Source: Streptomyces sp. WAC05374
GTDB taxonomy: Bacteria; Actinomycetota; Actinomycetes; Streptomycetales; Streptomycetaceae
DNA: 64,000 nt
Direction: 5' to 3'
Assembly: GCF_004353505.1 (NCBI RefSeq)
Contig: NZ_SMNQ01000005.1
Location: 1-64,000, forward strand
A program made the translations under genes and the position numbers. Below the pieces are notes generated by a model. The model worked only from the letters and a program-made list of their open reading frames with translations, was not told the DNA's origin and did not search any database. Of the stretch, positions 17,858 through 27,408 are shown piece after piece (the stretch's first letter is position 1; every line of letters starts with the position of its first letter).

Positions 17858-18454
17858 CTACTGCTGGGTCTTGCTCTTCTCCAGGTCTTCCTTGAAGAGC
17901 TTCTCGCACTCGGGCCCGTTGTCCGTGGCGATGAACGAGACCATCAGGAAGCCGCTCTGCCCGTGGTGGCCGGCCTTGAGCGTCCAGCCGGCCTTGTCCA
18001 GGGTCGTGATGACCGAGCCGGTCTGGTCGACCTTCTGCTTCTCCTTCCAGCCGCCCTTGGCGAGCGCCGCGACCGTGGCGTCGTAGGACTTCCGGGAGTC
18101 GGTGACCTTCTTGTCGTCCGCCTGCCAGGAGACCATGCACGGCTTGAGCGGGACCGGGATGTCGTCGGCGGAGGGCTCCTCGGTGAAGCCCGCCGCCGTG
18201 GCCGCGGCCGAGATCTCCTTGGTCACCGCGGCGGCGTCCGGGCCGCCGTCCTCCGCCTCGGCGCCCGCGCCCGGACCGGCCGGGGCCGAGGAGCCCGACG
18301 ACGGCGCGGCGGCGCCCGTCTCCTTGTCCGCGCCGCCGCCCGAGCACCCGGCGGCCAGCAGCACCACACCGGCGGCGGCGGCCGCCCTTCCCCAGGCGCC
18401 CGGCCTCGTCCGGCCGGGGAACAGCCCAATCGCCTTGCGCACGACTCTCCCCAT
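17858..18454 (-). CDS. Lipoprotein of unknown function
   Basis: 198 residues from ATG 18454. Signal peptide with lipobox LLAAGC (Cys near residue 37), then a disordered Gly/Ser/Ala/Pro/Glu stretch and a folded C-terminal domain (EISAAATAAGFTEEPSADDI..., KPCMVSWQADDK, GFLMVSFIATDNGPECEKLFKEDLE, cited as short blocks). Two Cys (KPCM, PEC) may pair. Anchored outside the membrane. Separate transcription unit, convergent with the kstR-like gene. Confidence 0.75.
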   Translation of the reverse strand: MGRVVRKAIGLFPGRTRPGAWGRAAAAAGVVLLAAGCSGGGADKETGAAAPSSGSSAPAGPGAGAEAEDGGPDAAAVTKEISAAATAAGFTEEPSADDIPVPLKPCMVSWQADDKKVTDSRKSYDATVAALAKGGWKEKQKVDQTGSVITTLDKAGWTLKAGHHGQSGFLMVSFIATDNGPECEKLFKEDLEKSKTQQ

Positions 18455-18544
18455 CACGCGTGCACGCGGGCCCCGTGCCCGCGTGATCAAGGAAGCAGTC
18501 TGGCACGGGGAGACCGGGCGGCCCGGGCAGCGACCCGCGCCCCG

Positions 18545-18780
18545 TCACTCCTCTTCGGGCGGGAACACCGGACCGCCGCCGTCCGCCAGGGTGATCGTGA
18601 TGGCCTCCACCGGGCACCCCTCCGCCGCCGCGAGGACGCGCTCGTCGGCGTCCGTCTCGGCGGCCCTCGGGCGGGACTGCCGTGCCGTGTCCAGGGCGAA
18701 GCCGTCCGGCGCCTGGCCGACGCACATGCCGGAGCCGATGCACACGGCCCGGTCGACCTCCACGTGCCAGCGGTCGCCCA

Positions 18781-18781
<1 letters not shown>
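18545..18781 (-). CDS. Ferredoxin, 3Fe-4S type
   Basis: 78 residues. Cluster ligands C14-x5-C20 in VCIGSGMC and a distant C56-P (AAAEGCPVEAI) give the C-x5-C...CP pattern of the P450-associated single-cluster 3Fe-4S ferredoxins of actinobacteria. The middle residue of a 4Fe-4S motif is replaced by Gly/Ser. It passes electrons to cytochrome P450 or an oxidoreductase. ATG overlaps the TGA of the aldehyde dehydrogenase gene (ATGA). It could serve the CYP125-like P450 at 29586, but this is inference. Confidence 0.85.
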
Positions 18782-20241
<1,460 letters not shown>

Positions 20242-20260
20242 GGCAGTGCCTCCCGGCAGT

Positions 20261-20293
20261 TTCTGACAGTGTTTCAGAACTGATACCAGTTCT
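20261..20293 (-). promoter_or_regulatory. Two overlapping inverted repeats in the ALDH / MBL divergent promoter
   Basis: TTCTGACAGTGTTTCAGAA (6-bp arms) overlaps AGAACTGATACCAGTTCT (20276..20293, perfect 7-bp arms, 4-nt spacer). A degenerate KstR-type half (TGATACCAGTTCTC, two mismatches) lies in the second. Likely a TetR-type operator; the regulator is not settled. Confidence 0.55.
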
Positions 20294-20339
20294 CGTTATA
20301 CTCCTCAATGGCCGTACCGGCGGGGGGAGATGAGGTCTC

Positions 20340-21428
20340 ATGCCACCAGGACCCGAGGTGCTCGACCACGGCGGCGGCGTATGGAGCATCCCGGTCCCCA
20401 TCCCGGACAACCCCCTCGGCCACACCCTGGTCCACGTCCTCGACACCGGGCGGGGCCCCGTCCTCGTCGACACCGGGTGGGACGACCCCGGTTCGTGGGC
20501 CGAGCTGTGCGCGGGGCTCACCGCCGTCGGCACCTGTGTCGAGGACGTCCACGGGGTGCTCGTCACCCACCACCACCCCGACCACCACGGCCTGTCCGGC
20601 CGCGTCCGCGAGGCGTCCGGCGCCTGGATCGCCCTGCACGCCGCCGACACCGCCGTCGTACGCCGCACCCGCGACGCCGAGCCGGGCGCCTGGCTGGACT
20701 ACCTGCTGGCGAAGCTGACCGCCTCGGGCGCCCCCGACGAGCACACCGCCCCGCTGCGGGCCGCCCGCGCCGGCGGGGCGGCGGCACCCCTGCCGCGACC
20801 CGTGCTCCCCGACCGGGAGATCGTCCCCGGCGAGCTGCTCGACCTCCCGGGGCGCCGGTTGCGGGCGATCTGGACACCCGGCCACACCCCGGGCCACGTC
20901 TGCCTGCACCTGGAGGAGGCCCATCCGGCGAACCTGGCCGGAAGCGGCCGCCTCTTCTCCGGCGACCACCTGCTGCCCGGCATCAGTCCCCACATCGGGC
21001 TGTACGAGGACCCCGACGACGATGGGGGCGCCCCCCGCTCGAACGGAGCCGAGAGCTTGGGGGACGTGACCGACCCCCTCGGCGACTACCTCGCCTCCCT
21101 GGAGCGGATCGCCCGCCTCGGCGCCGCCGAGGTGCTCCCCGCCCACCAGCACGCCTTCACCGGCGCCACCGCACGGGTGCGGGAGCTGCTCGCCCACCAC
21201 GAGGAGCGGCTCACCGGCCTGCTGGCGCTCCTCACCACCCCGCTCACCCCCTGGCAGCTCGCCGAGCGCATGGAGTGGAACCGCCCGTGGGCGCGGATTC
21301 CGTACGGCTCGCGCACCATCGCCGTCTCGGAGGCGGAGGCCCACCTGCGGCGCCTGGTGAAACGCGGGCGGGCCGAGCCGGTGCCGGGCAGCGACCCCGT
21401 GACGTACGTCGCCTGTGAGCCGTCCTGA
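20340..21428 (+). CDS. MBL-fold metallo-hydrolase
   Basis: 362 residues. Metal motif THHHPDHHG fits HxHxDH, with further ligands in TPGHTPGHVCLH, the aspartate in LFSGDHLLPGISPH and a His in LPAHQHAF. The fold and the extra C-terminal winged-helix-like tail (WQLAERMEWN..., AHLRRLVKRGRAE) recall the LACTB2/glyoxalase II-like group. Probably hydrolyses a thioester or ester; substrate unknown. ATG at 20340 follows GATGAGG. Divergent from the aldehyde dehydrogenase operon with shared palindromes, so likely co-regulated. Ends 20 bp before the cobalamin riboswitch begins. Confidence 0.85.
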   Translation: MPPGPEVLDHGGGVWSIPVPIPDNPLGHTLVHVLDTGRGPVLVDTGWDDPGSWAELCAGLTAVGTCVEDVHGVLVTHHHPDHHGLSGRVREASGAWIALHAADTAVVRRTRDAEPGAWLDYLLAKLTASGAPDEHTAPLRAARAGGAAAPLPRPVLPDREIVPGELLDLPGRRLRAIWTPGHTPGHVCLHLEEAHPANLAGSGRLFSGDHLLPGISPHIGLYEDPDDDGGAPRSNGAESLGDVTDPLGDYLASLERIARLGAAEVLPAHQHAFTGATARVRELLAHHEERLTGLLALLTTPLTPWQLAERMEWNRPWARIPYGSRTIAVSEAEAHLRRLVKRGRAEPVPGSDPVTYVACEPS

Positions 21429-21447
21429 CCCGCCGGTAGAGTGAGCG

Positions 21448-21590
21448 GGTCGTCATCATGCCCGAACGGGGGGAAGCCGGTGCGAATCCGGCACTGACCC
21501 CGCAACCGTGAAGCCGCCCCGCGCGGCCAGTCGGAATGCCCCGTCCGCGCACGTGTTCGGCTCGTGTCACCGGGAGCGACCGCCCGGTGA
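21448..21590 (+). promoter_or_regulatory. Cobalamin (AdoCbl-type) riboswitch
   Basis: The conserved core is plain: GGGAAGCCGGTGCGAATCCG at 21471, then CACTGACCCCGCAACCGTGA, then the B12-box-like GGCCAGTCGGAATGCC at about 21525-21540. Downstream TCACCGGG/CCCGGTGA (21567..21590) is a strong hairpin suited to an expression platform. Another GGCACC/GGTGCC pair follows before the start at 21675. High cobalamin should lower expression of the operon. Exact edges are approximate. Confidence 0.92.
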
Positions 21591-21674
21591 CCGGCACCGT
21601 CGAGGAATACGGAGCCGGAGCCTGGTGCCCCCGTGTGCCGGTGTCCGGTTCCCGGCAGGAGAGGCACCGAAGCC

Positions 21675-22976
21675 ATGACCACCGTTCGCGTCCGCCACGG
21701 CGCAGCAGCGCTCGCCGCCACCGCCGTGCTGCTGTCCGGGAGCGGGGCCCTCGCGCCCGCCGCGCACGCGGCACCCTCCCCCGCCCCCTCCCCGGCGGTG
21801 ATCCCGCCCGGCCTGTACGGCACGAAGGACCCGACCTACGACGGGGTGTGGCGCCAGTCGCTGGCCTTCATGGCCCAGCAGGTCGCGGGCGTCGAGCCCA
21901 GCCGCACGGCCGTGGACTGGCTGCTGGAGCAGCAGTGCGACAGCGGCGGCTTCGCCTCCTACCGGCCCGCCCCCGCCACCACCTGCACCCCGTCCACGCT
22001 GCTGGACACCAACGCCACCGCCGTCGCCGTCCAGGCGCTGTCCGGCGTCGACAAGCCCGAGGCGGCCGAGCCGGGGGCCGACCCCGTCAGCAAGGCCATG
22101 GGCGCGGGCGCCGCGTGGCTCAAGGGCGTGCAGAACGAGGACGGCGGCTGGGGCTACAACCCGGGCGCGCCCAGCGACGCCAACTCGACCTCGATCGTCA
22201 TCAGCGCGCTCGCCGCCACCGGCCACCGGCCCGGCGAGATCACCTCCAGCGGCGGGAAGACGCCGTACGACGCGCTCCTGCGCTTCGCGATCCCCTGCGA
22301 CGCCCGGACGGGCGGCGGCGCCTTCGCCTACCAGCCGGACGCGAAGACCGGCGCGCTCGTCGCGAACGGCGACGCCACCGCCGCCGCCGTACTGGCCGGG
22401 CTCGGCAAGGACCTCCAGACGCGGGGCGCCCGGCCGGAGCAGAAGCCGACCTGCGAGTCCCCCGCCACGCCCACGGCCGAGCGGGCCGCCCGCAACGGCG
22501 CCGCCCACCTGGCGGGCGCCCTCGCCAGGAGCGGCCACCTCGACCTGCCGCCCATGCCGGGCGCGACCACGACCACGCCCCAGCCGGACGTCGGCAACAC
22601 GGCCGACGCCGTGATCGCCCTCGGCGCGGCCGGCCACATCGACCGGGCCGAGCCCGCCGTGGCCTGGCTGAAGAAGAACTCCGCCGCGTGGGCGGAGGAG
22701 AACGGCCCCGCCGCCTGGGCGCAGCTCGTCCTGGCCGCCCACACCGTGGGCGCCGACGCCCGCGACTTCGGCGGCGTCGACCTCGTACGGAAGCTGAACG
22801 CCACCGGCCCCGCGCCGGCATCCGTCCCCGCCGACCCCAAGGAGGAACGGCCGGCGCAGGCGGCGGCGGAGGAGGAGCGCGGCTTCAACGTCTGGCTGGC
22901 CGCCGGGATCTTCCTGGTCGCCGGCGCGGGCATCGGGTTCCTGCTCAGCGGCCGCGGCCGCAAGGGCAAGCGGTGA
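21675..22976 (+). CDS. Secreted, membrane-anchored alpha-barrel (prenyltransferase/squalene oxidase repeat) protein
   Basis: 433 residues. Signal peptide to about AAHA-AP; then helical repeats with QW-like turns such as WLLEQQCDSGGFASYR, WLKGVQNEDGGWGYNPG and VAWLKKNSAAWAEENG; then a C-terminal TM helix (FNVWLAAGIFLVAGAGIGFLL, cited by position about 405-425) and basic end RGRKGKR. No catalytic DxDD motif is seen, so a binding role is likelier than cyclisation. Eukaryotic intrinsic factor and transcobalamin share this barrel class. Directly under the cobalamin riboswitch and coupled to an ECF transporter, it is a candidate extracellular cobalamin-capture protein; this is inference. Confidence 0.8.
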   Translation: MTTVRVRHGAAALAATAVLLSGSGALAPAAHAAPSPAPSPAVIPPGLYGTKDPTYDGVWRQSLAFMAQQVAGVEPSRTAVDWLLEQQCDSGGFASYRPAPATTCTPSTLLDTNATAVAVQALSGVDKPEAAEPGADPVSKAMGAGAAWLKGVQNEDGGWGYNPGAPSDANSTSIVISALAATGHRPGEITSSGGKTPYDALLRFAIPCDARTGGGAFAYQPDAKTGALVANGDATAAAVLAGLGKDLQTRGARPEQKPTCESPATPTAERAARNGAAHLAGALARSGHLDLPPMPGATTTTPQPDVGNTADAVIALGAAGHIDRAEPAVAWLKKNSAAWAEENGPAAWAQLVLAAHTVGADARDFGGVDLVRKLNATGPAPASVPADPKEERPAQAAAEEERGFNVWLAAGIFLVAGAGIGFLLSGRGRKGKR

Positions 22977-23641
22977 GGCGCGCCCGGTTCCTGGCCCCGC
23001 TGATCGCGGCCTGCGCGCTGCTGCTCGGCCTCGCCGCGCCCGCGCAGGCGGCCGGCTACCGCTACTGGTCGTTCTGGGGCGGCTCGGGCGACGGGTGGAC
23101 GTACGCCACGCAGGGCCCGGCCACCGCCCGGCCCGCCGACGGCGAGGTGCAGGGGTTCCGCTTCGCGGTGAGCGCCGACTCGCAGGACGCCCAGCGGCCG
23201 CGCCGGGCGCCCGACTTCGCGGCGATCTGCGCGGGGACGGCCCCGAAGGAGGGCACGAAGCGGGTCGGCCTGGTCATCGACTTCGGCACGCGGGCCGACG
23301 CGCCCGGCGGTGAGTCGCCGCCCGCGGCGCGCACCGCCTGCGCCCGGGTGGGCGCCGACGCCACGACGGCCGACGCGCTCGCGGCGGTGGCGAAGCCCCT
23401 GCGGTACAACGGCCAGGCGCTGCTGTGCGCGATCGCCGGGTACCCGCGGACGGGCTGCGGGGAGCAGGTGTCCGCCACGCCCGGCGGGCCGGACCCGGCC
23501 GGGTCGGTGTCCCCGTCGCCCGCTCCGCGTCCCGTCACGGACCTCGAACCCGGCCCGTCCGTGGGGCTGGTCGCCGGGCTGGCCGCGCTCGCCGTGCTGG
23601 GCGCCGCCGCCGGGTGGCAGGTCCGCCGCCGTCGCCGATGA
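22973..23641 (+). CDS. Exported membrane-anchored protein of the SCO2322 type
   Basis: 222 residues from GTG overlapping the previous stop (GTGA). Signal peptide (ARFLAPLIAACALLLGLAAP...), then the distinctive YRYWSFWGGSGDGWTYATQG (cited as a 20-residue motif), a beta-rich region with Cys pairs (AICAG, TACA; LLCA, GCGE), a Pro/Ser linker, a TM helix and basic RRRRR tail. I recall an actinobacterial family named after S. coelicolor SCO2322 with this start motif; that name is from memory. Paired with the barrel protein it may form a two-part surface binding unit. Confidence 0.75.
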   Translation: MRRARFLAPLIAACALLLGLAAPAQAAGYRYWSFWGGSGDGWTYATQGPATARPADGEVQGFRFAVSADSQDAQRPRRAPDFAAICAGTAPKEGTKRVGLVIDFGTRADAPGGESPPAARTACARVGADATTADALAAVAKPLRYNGQALLCAIAGYPRTGCGEQVSATPGGPDPAGSVSPSPAPRPVTDLEPGPSVGLVAGLAALAVLGAAAGWQVRRRRR

Positions 23642-24735
23642 GTCTCGCGCCGCCACGGGAGAGCCGCTCCAACGCCCTGCACGCGGGCGCCTGGTGGCTG
23701 TGGGCCCTGGGCCTGGCCGCCGCCGCGTCCCGCACCACCAACCCGCTGCTGCTCGGCCTGCTGGTCGGGGTCGCCGGATACGTGGTGGCGGCCCGCCGCA
23801 CGGACGCGCCGTGGGCCCGCTCCTACGGGGCGTTCGTGAAGCTGGGCCTGGCCGTCCTCGTGGTGCGGCTGGTCTTCTCCGTGCTGCTCGGCTCGCCGAT
23901 CCCCGGTACGCACCCGCTGGTCACGCTGCCCGAGGTGCCGCTGCCCGCGTGGGCGCAAGGGGTGCGGATCGGGGGCCGGGTGACGGCCGAGCAACTGGTG
24001 TTCGCGCTGTACGACGGGGCGAAGCTGGCCACGCTGCTGATCTGCGTGGGCGCGGCGAACGCGCTCGCGAACCCGGCGCGGCTGCTGAAGTCGCTGCCGG
24101 GCGCGCTGTACGAGGTGGGGGTCGCCGTGGTGGTGGCGATGACGTTCGCGCCGAACCTGGTGGCCGATGTGGTGCGGCTGCGGACGGCACGCCGGCTGCG
24201 GGGCCGGCCCGCGGGCGGGGTGAAGGCGGTGCTCCAGGTGGGGCTGCCGGTGCTGGAGGGTGCGCTGGAGCGGTCGGTGGCGGTGGCCGCGTCGATGGAC
24301 GCGCGCGGGTACGGGCGGACGGCGCCGGTGCCCCGCGCGGTGCGGCACGCCACGGCGGCCCTGACGCTGGGCGGGCTGCTCGCCGTGTGCGTCGGCGCCT
24401 ACGGCCTGCTGGCCGCGTCGGGGGAGGCGTACGCGGTGCCGTTCACCGGTGCGGGGGTGGTGATGGTGCTGCTGGGTCTGCGGCTGGGCGGCCGCCGGTC
24501 GGTGCGCACCCGCTACCGGCCCGACCGGTGGGGCGCGCGGGCGTGGCTGGTGGCCGGGTCGGGGGCGGCGGTCGCCGCGCTGATGGTCGCCTCCGACACG
24601 GCGGCGCTGCACCCCGGTGTCGTCCCGCTGGTCGCGCCGGAGCTGCCGGTGTGGCCGGCGCTGTCCGTCCTCGTGGGTCTGCTGCCCGCGTTCGTGGCCC
24701 CGCTGCCGACCCCGCTGCCGAAGGAGTCCGTGTGA
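23638..24735 (+). CDS. ECF transporter transmembrane T component (CbiQ-like)
   Basis: 365 residues with six to eight hydrophobic helices. The coupling-helix signature is present in LKSLPGALYEVGVAVVVAMTFAPNLV (region about 140-165) and VAASMDARGYGR near 220, the Ala-Arg-Gly motif that contacts the ATPases. It transmits ATP-driven movement to the S component. ATG overlaps the previous stop (ATGA) and its own stop overlaps the next GTG. Member of the riboswitch-controlled operon. Confidence 0.88.
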   Translation: MSLAPPRESRSNALHAGAWWLWALGLAAAASRTTNPLLLGLLVGVAGYVVAARRTDAPWARSYGAFVKLGLAVLVVRLVFSVLLGSPIPGTHPLVTLPEVPLPAWAQGVRIGGRVTAEQLVFALYDGAKLATLLICVGAANALANPARLLKSLPGALYEVGVAVVVAMTFAPNLVADVVRLRTARRLRGRPAGGVKAVLQVGLPVLEGALERSVAVAASMDARGYGRTAPVPRAVRHATAALTLGGLLAVCVGAYGLLAASGEAYAVPFTGAGVVMVLLGLRLGGRRSVRTRYRPDRWGARAWLVAGSGAAVAALMVASDTAALHPGVVPLVAPELPVWPALSVLVGLLPAFVAPLPTPLPKESV

Positions 24736-26450
24736 TCCGGTTCGAGAACGTGACGGTGACGTACGCCGACGCCGCCGCGCCCACGCTGGACGGGGTCGAC
24801 CTCACCGTCCCGGAGGGCGAGCTGGTGCTGCTGGTGGGCCCGTCCGGGGTGGGCAAGTCGACGCTGCTGAACGCCGTGTCGGGCCTGGTCCCGCACTTCA
24901 CGGGCGGCACCCTGCGCGGCCGGGTCACGGTCGACGGCCGGGACACCCGCACCCACCGGCCGCGTGAGCTGGCGGACGTCGTCGGCACCGTGGGCCAGGA
25001 CCCGCTCGCGCACTTCGTCACCGACACGGTGGAGGACGAGCTGGCGTACGGCATGGAGTCGCTGGGCCTGGCGCCGCCGGTGATGCGGCGCCGGGTGGAG
25101 GAGACGCTGGACCTGCTGGGGCTGGCCTCCTTGCGGGACCGGCCGATCGCCACGCTCTCGGGCGGCCAGCGGCAGCGGGTCGCGATCGGTTCCGTGCTGA
25201 CCCCGCACCCGAAGGTCCTGGTGCTGGACGAGCCGACGTCGGCGCTCGACCCGGCGGCGGCGGAGGAGGTCCTCGCGGTCCTCCAGCGCCTGGTCCACGA
25301 CCTGGGCACCACGGTCCTGATGGCCGAGCACCGGCTGGAGCGGGTGGTGCAGTACGCCGACCGGGTCGCCCTGCTGGGTGCCCAGGGCGCCCCCGTGGTC
25401 CTCGGCCCGCCCGCGGACGTGATGGCGGTCTCGCCGGTCCACCCCCCGGTCGTCGCCCTCGGCCGCCTGGCCGGCTGGGACCCGCTCCCGCTGTCGGTCC
25501 GTGACGCCCGGCGCCGCGCGGGCGGGCTGCGGGAGCGGCTGGCGGGGGCCGCCCCGGCGCCCGCGCCGGAGCCCGCACCGGTGCCGGGGGGTGTGGCGGG
25601 CCCCGTCCCGGCCGCCGTCCCCGTCCCGGGCGCGCCGTCCGGTGCGCGGGGGGTGCTGGGCCGCCTGCTGCGCGGGCGCGCCACGGCGGAGCCTCGTACG
25701 GCGGCCGTCGCCCGCGTGCGGGACCTCGCGGTGCGGCGCGGGCGGGTCGAGGCGCTGCGGGGCGTCGGCCTGGACGTGCGCGCCGGGGAGACCGTGGCGC
25801 TCATGGGGCGCAACGGGGCCGGGAAGTCGACGCTGCTCGGGGCGCTCGTGGGCATGGTCGAGCCGGCGGGCGGCGGCGTCGAGGTGGGCGGCCTGGTGCC
25901 GCACCGTACGCCGCCCCGGGAGCTGATCCGGCACGTCGGGCTCGTCCCGCAGGAGCCGCGCGACCTGCTGTACGCCGACACCGTGGCCGCCGAGTGCGCG
26001 GCCGCCGACGCCGACGCGGGCGCCGGACCCGGGGCCTGCCGGGCCCTGGTGACCGAGCTGCTGCCGGGCGTGCCGGACGAGGCCCACCCCCGGGACCTGT
26101 CCGAGGGGCAGCGGCTCGCCCTGGCCCTGGCCGTCGTGCTGACCGCCCGGCCCCCGCTGCTGCTGCTCGACGAGCCGACCCGGGGCCTGGACTACGCGGC
26201 GAAGGCGCGGCTGGCCGGTGTGCTGGCGGGCCTGGCCGCGGCCGGGCACGCCATCGTCATGGCGACGCACGACGTGGAGCTGGCCGCGGAGCTGGCGCAC
26301 CGGGTCGTGATCCTGGCCGAGGGCGAGGTGGTCGCGGACGGCCCCACCCATGAGGTCGTGGTGTCCTCCCCTTCCTTCGCGCCGCAGGTGGCGAAGGTGC
26401 TCGCTCCGCAGCCGTGGCTGACCGTCTCGCAGGTGGAGGCGGCGCTGTGA
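24732..26450 (+). CDS. ECF transporter ATPase, two fused ABC domains
   Basis: 572 residues with two nucleotide-binding domains in one chain. Domain 1: Walker A GPSGVGKST, signature LSGGQRQR, Walker B VLVLDEPTSALD and switch MAEHRLE. Domain 2, after a Pro/Ala linker (about 270-320): GRNGAGKST, signature LSEGQRLA (first Gly to Glu), LLLLDEPTRGLD and switch His in ATHDVEL. It powers the transporter; in most ECF systems the two ATPases are separate (EcfA1/EcfA2). GTG at 24732 overlaps the CbiQ stop. Confidence 0.9.
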   Translation: MIRFENVTVTYADAAAPTLDGVDLTVPEGELVLLVGPSGVGKSTLLNAVSGLVPHFTGGTLRGRVTVDGRDTRTHRPRELADVVGTVGQDPLAHFVTDTVEDELAYGMESLGLAPPVMRRRVEETLDLLGLASLRDRPIATLSGGQRQRVAIGSVLTPHPKVLVLDEPTSALDPAAAEEVLAVLQRLVHDLGTTVLMAEHRLERVVQYADRVALLGAQGAPVVLGPPADVMAVSPVHPPVVALGRLAGWDPLPLSVRDARRRAGGLRERLAGAAPAPAPEPAPVPGGVAGPVPAAVPVPGAPSGARGVLGRLLRGRATAEPRTAAVARVRDLAVRRGRVEALRGVGLDVRAGETVALMGRNGAGKSTLLGALVGMVEPAGGGVEVGGLVPHRTPPRELIRHVGLVPQEPRDLLYADTVAAECAAADADAGAGPGACRALVTELLPGVPDEAHPRDLSEGQRLALALAVVLTARPPLLLLDEPTRGLDYAAKARLAGVLAGLAAAGHAIVMATHDVELAAELAHRVVILAEGEVVADGPTHEVVVSSPSFAPQVAKVLAPQPWLTVSQVEAAL

Positions 26451-27316
26451 GCCGTGTGAGCCCGGCGGGCCGGGTGCGCCCCGCCGCCGCGCCCGCCCGC
26501 CGCGCCGCCCGCCCGGTGCGGCTCGGGCCCCGCTCGGTCGCCGCCCTGGTGCTGGTGAGCGCGATCGGGGTGGCGGCCTTCGGCTGGCCGCTCCTGGCGG
26601 ACGGCACGTCCGTCCTGGCCGGCCGGCACCAGGACGCGCCCTGGCTGCTCGCGGTGGTGCTGCCGCTGCTGGTGGCCGTGGTGGTGGCGACGATCGCCGA
26701 CTGCGGCATGGACGCCAAGGCGGTGGCGATGCTGGGCGTGCTGGCGGCGGTCGGCGCGGCGCTGCGCCCGCTGGGCGCGGGTACGGCGGGCCTGGAGCCG
26801 ATGTTCTTCCTGATGGTGCTGAGCGGCCGGGTCCTCGGCCCCGGCTTCGGTTTCGTGCTGGGCGCGGTGACCATGTTCGCGTCGGCGCTGCTGACCGGCG
26901 GGGTGGGGCCGTGGATGCCGTTCCAGATGCTGTCGATGGGCTGGTTCACCATGGGCGCCGGGCTGCTGCCGGGCCCGGTCGCCCTGCGGGGCCGGGGCGA
27001 GGTGCTGATGCTGGCGCTGTACGGGGCGGTGGCGGCGTTCGCGTACGGGACCGTCATGAACCTCCAGGGGTGGGTGACCCTCCAGGGCATGGGCAGCGGG
27101 ATCTCCTTCCACCCCGGCGACCCGGTGGGGGAGAACCTGGTCCGGTTCCTGGCGTACTGCGCGGCGACGTCGCTGGGCTGGGACCTGGGGCGGGCGGTGC
27201 TCACGGTGGTGCTGATGCTGACCATCGGATCGACGGTCCTGAAGGCGCTGCGCCGTGCGACCCGACGGGCGGCCTTCGAGGCCCAGGTCACATTCGAAGG
27301 CGCCGAAAAGGCCTGA
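26447..27316 (+). CDS. ECF transporter substrate-binding S component
   Basis: 289 residues from GTG overlapping the ATPase stop. About six TM helices; signature features are FFLMVLSGRVLGPGFGFVLGA (about 115-135), GGVGPWMPFQMLSMGWF and GAVAAFAYGTVMNLQGW, which recall the S components found in actinobacterial vitamin ECF operons. It determines substrate; the riboswitch argues for cobalamin or a cobalamin precursor. The last codons (QVTFEGA) are repeated out of frame 68 bp downstream (QVTYEGA, then TAG), an odd duplication. Confidence 0.85.
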   Translation: MSRVSPAGRVRPAAAPARRAARPVRLGPRSVAALVLVSAIGVAAFGWPLLADGTSVLAGRHQDAPWLLAVVLPLLVAVVVATIADCGMDAKAVAMLGVLAAVGAALRPLGAGTAGLEPMFFLMVLSGRVLGPGFGFVLGAVTMFASALLTGGVGPWMPFQMLSMGWFTMGAGLLPGPVALRGRGEVLMLALYGAVAAFAYGTVMNLQGWVTLQGMGSGISFHPGDPVGENLVRFLAYCAATSLGWDLGRAVLTVVLMLTIGSTVLKALRRATRRAAFEAQVTFEGAEKA

Positions 27317-27371
27317 ACGTGCCCCTCGGGGGTGAGGCGCCCCACAGGACCCAGGTCACATACGAAGGCGC
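27282..27371 (+). repeat. Direct repeat at the 3' end of the S-component gene
   Basis: A 22-bp sequence starting CCCAGGTCACAT occurs at 27282..27303 and again at 27350..27371 with one change (TTCGAA to TACGAA). The second copy is in another reading frame and is followed by TAG. Confidence 0.85.
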
Positions 27372-27376
27372 GTAGT

Positions 27377-27408
27377 GGGCCGGAAGGGGCGTCCGTCCGG
27401 CCCGCTTT
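27377..27408 (+). terminator. Terminator after the cobalamin operon
   Basis: GGGCCGG pairs with CCGGCCC, followed by GCTTTC. Confidence 0.6.

Noticed and set aside
21536..21674. Upstream ATG frame running through the riboswitch into 22973
   Set aside because: The 5' part is riboswitch RNA and an out-of-frame shadow of the barrel gene; the true gene starts at GTG 22973.
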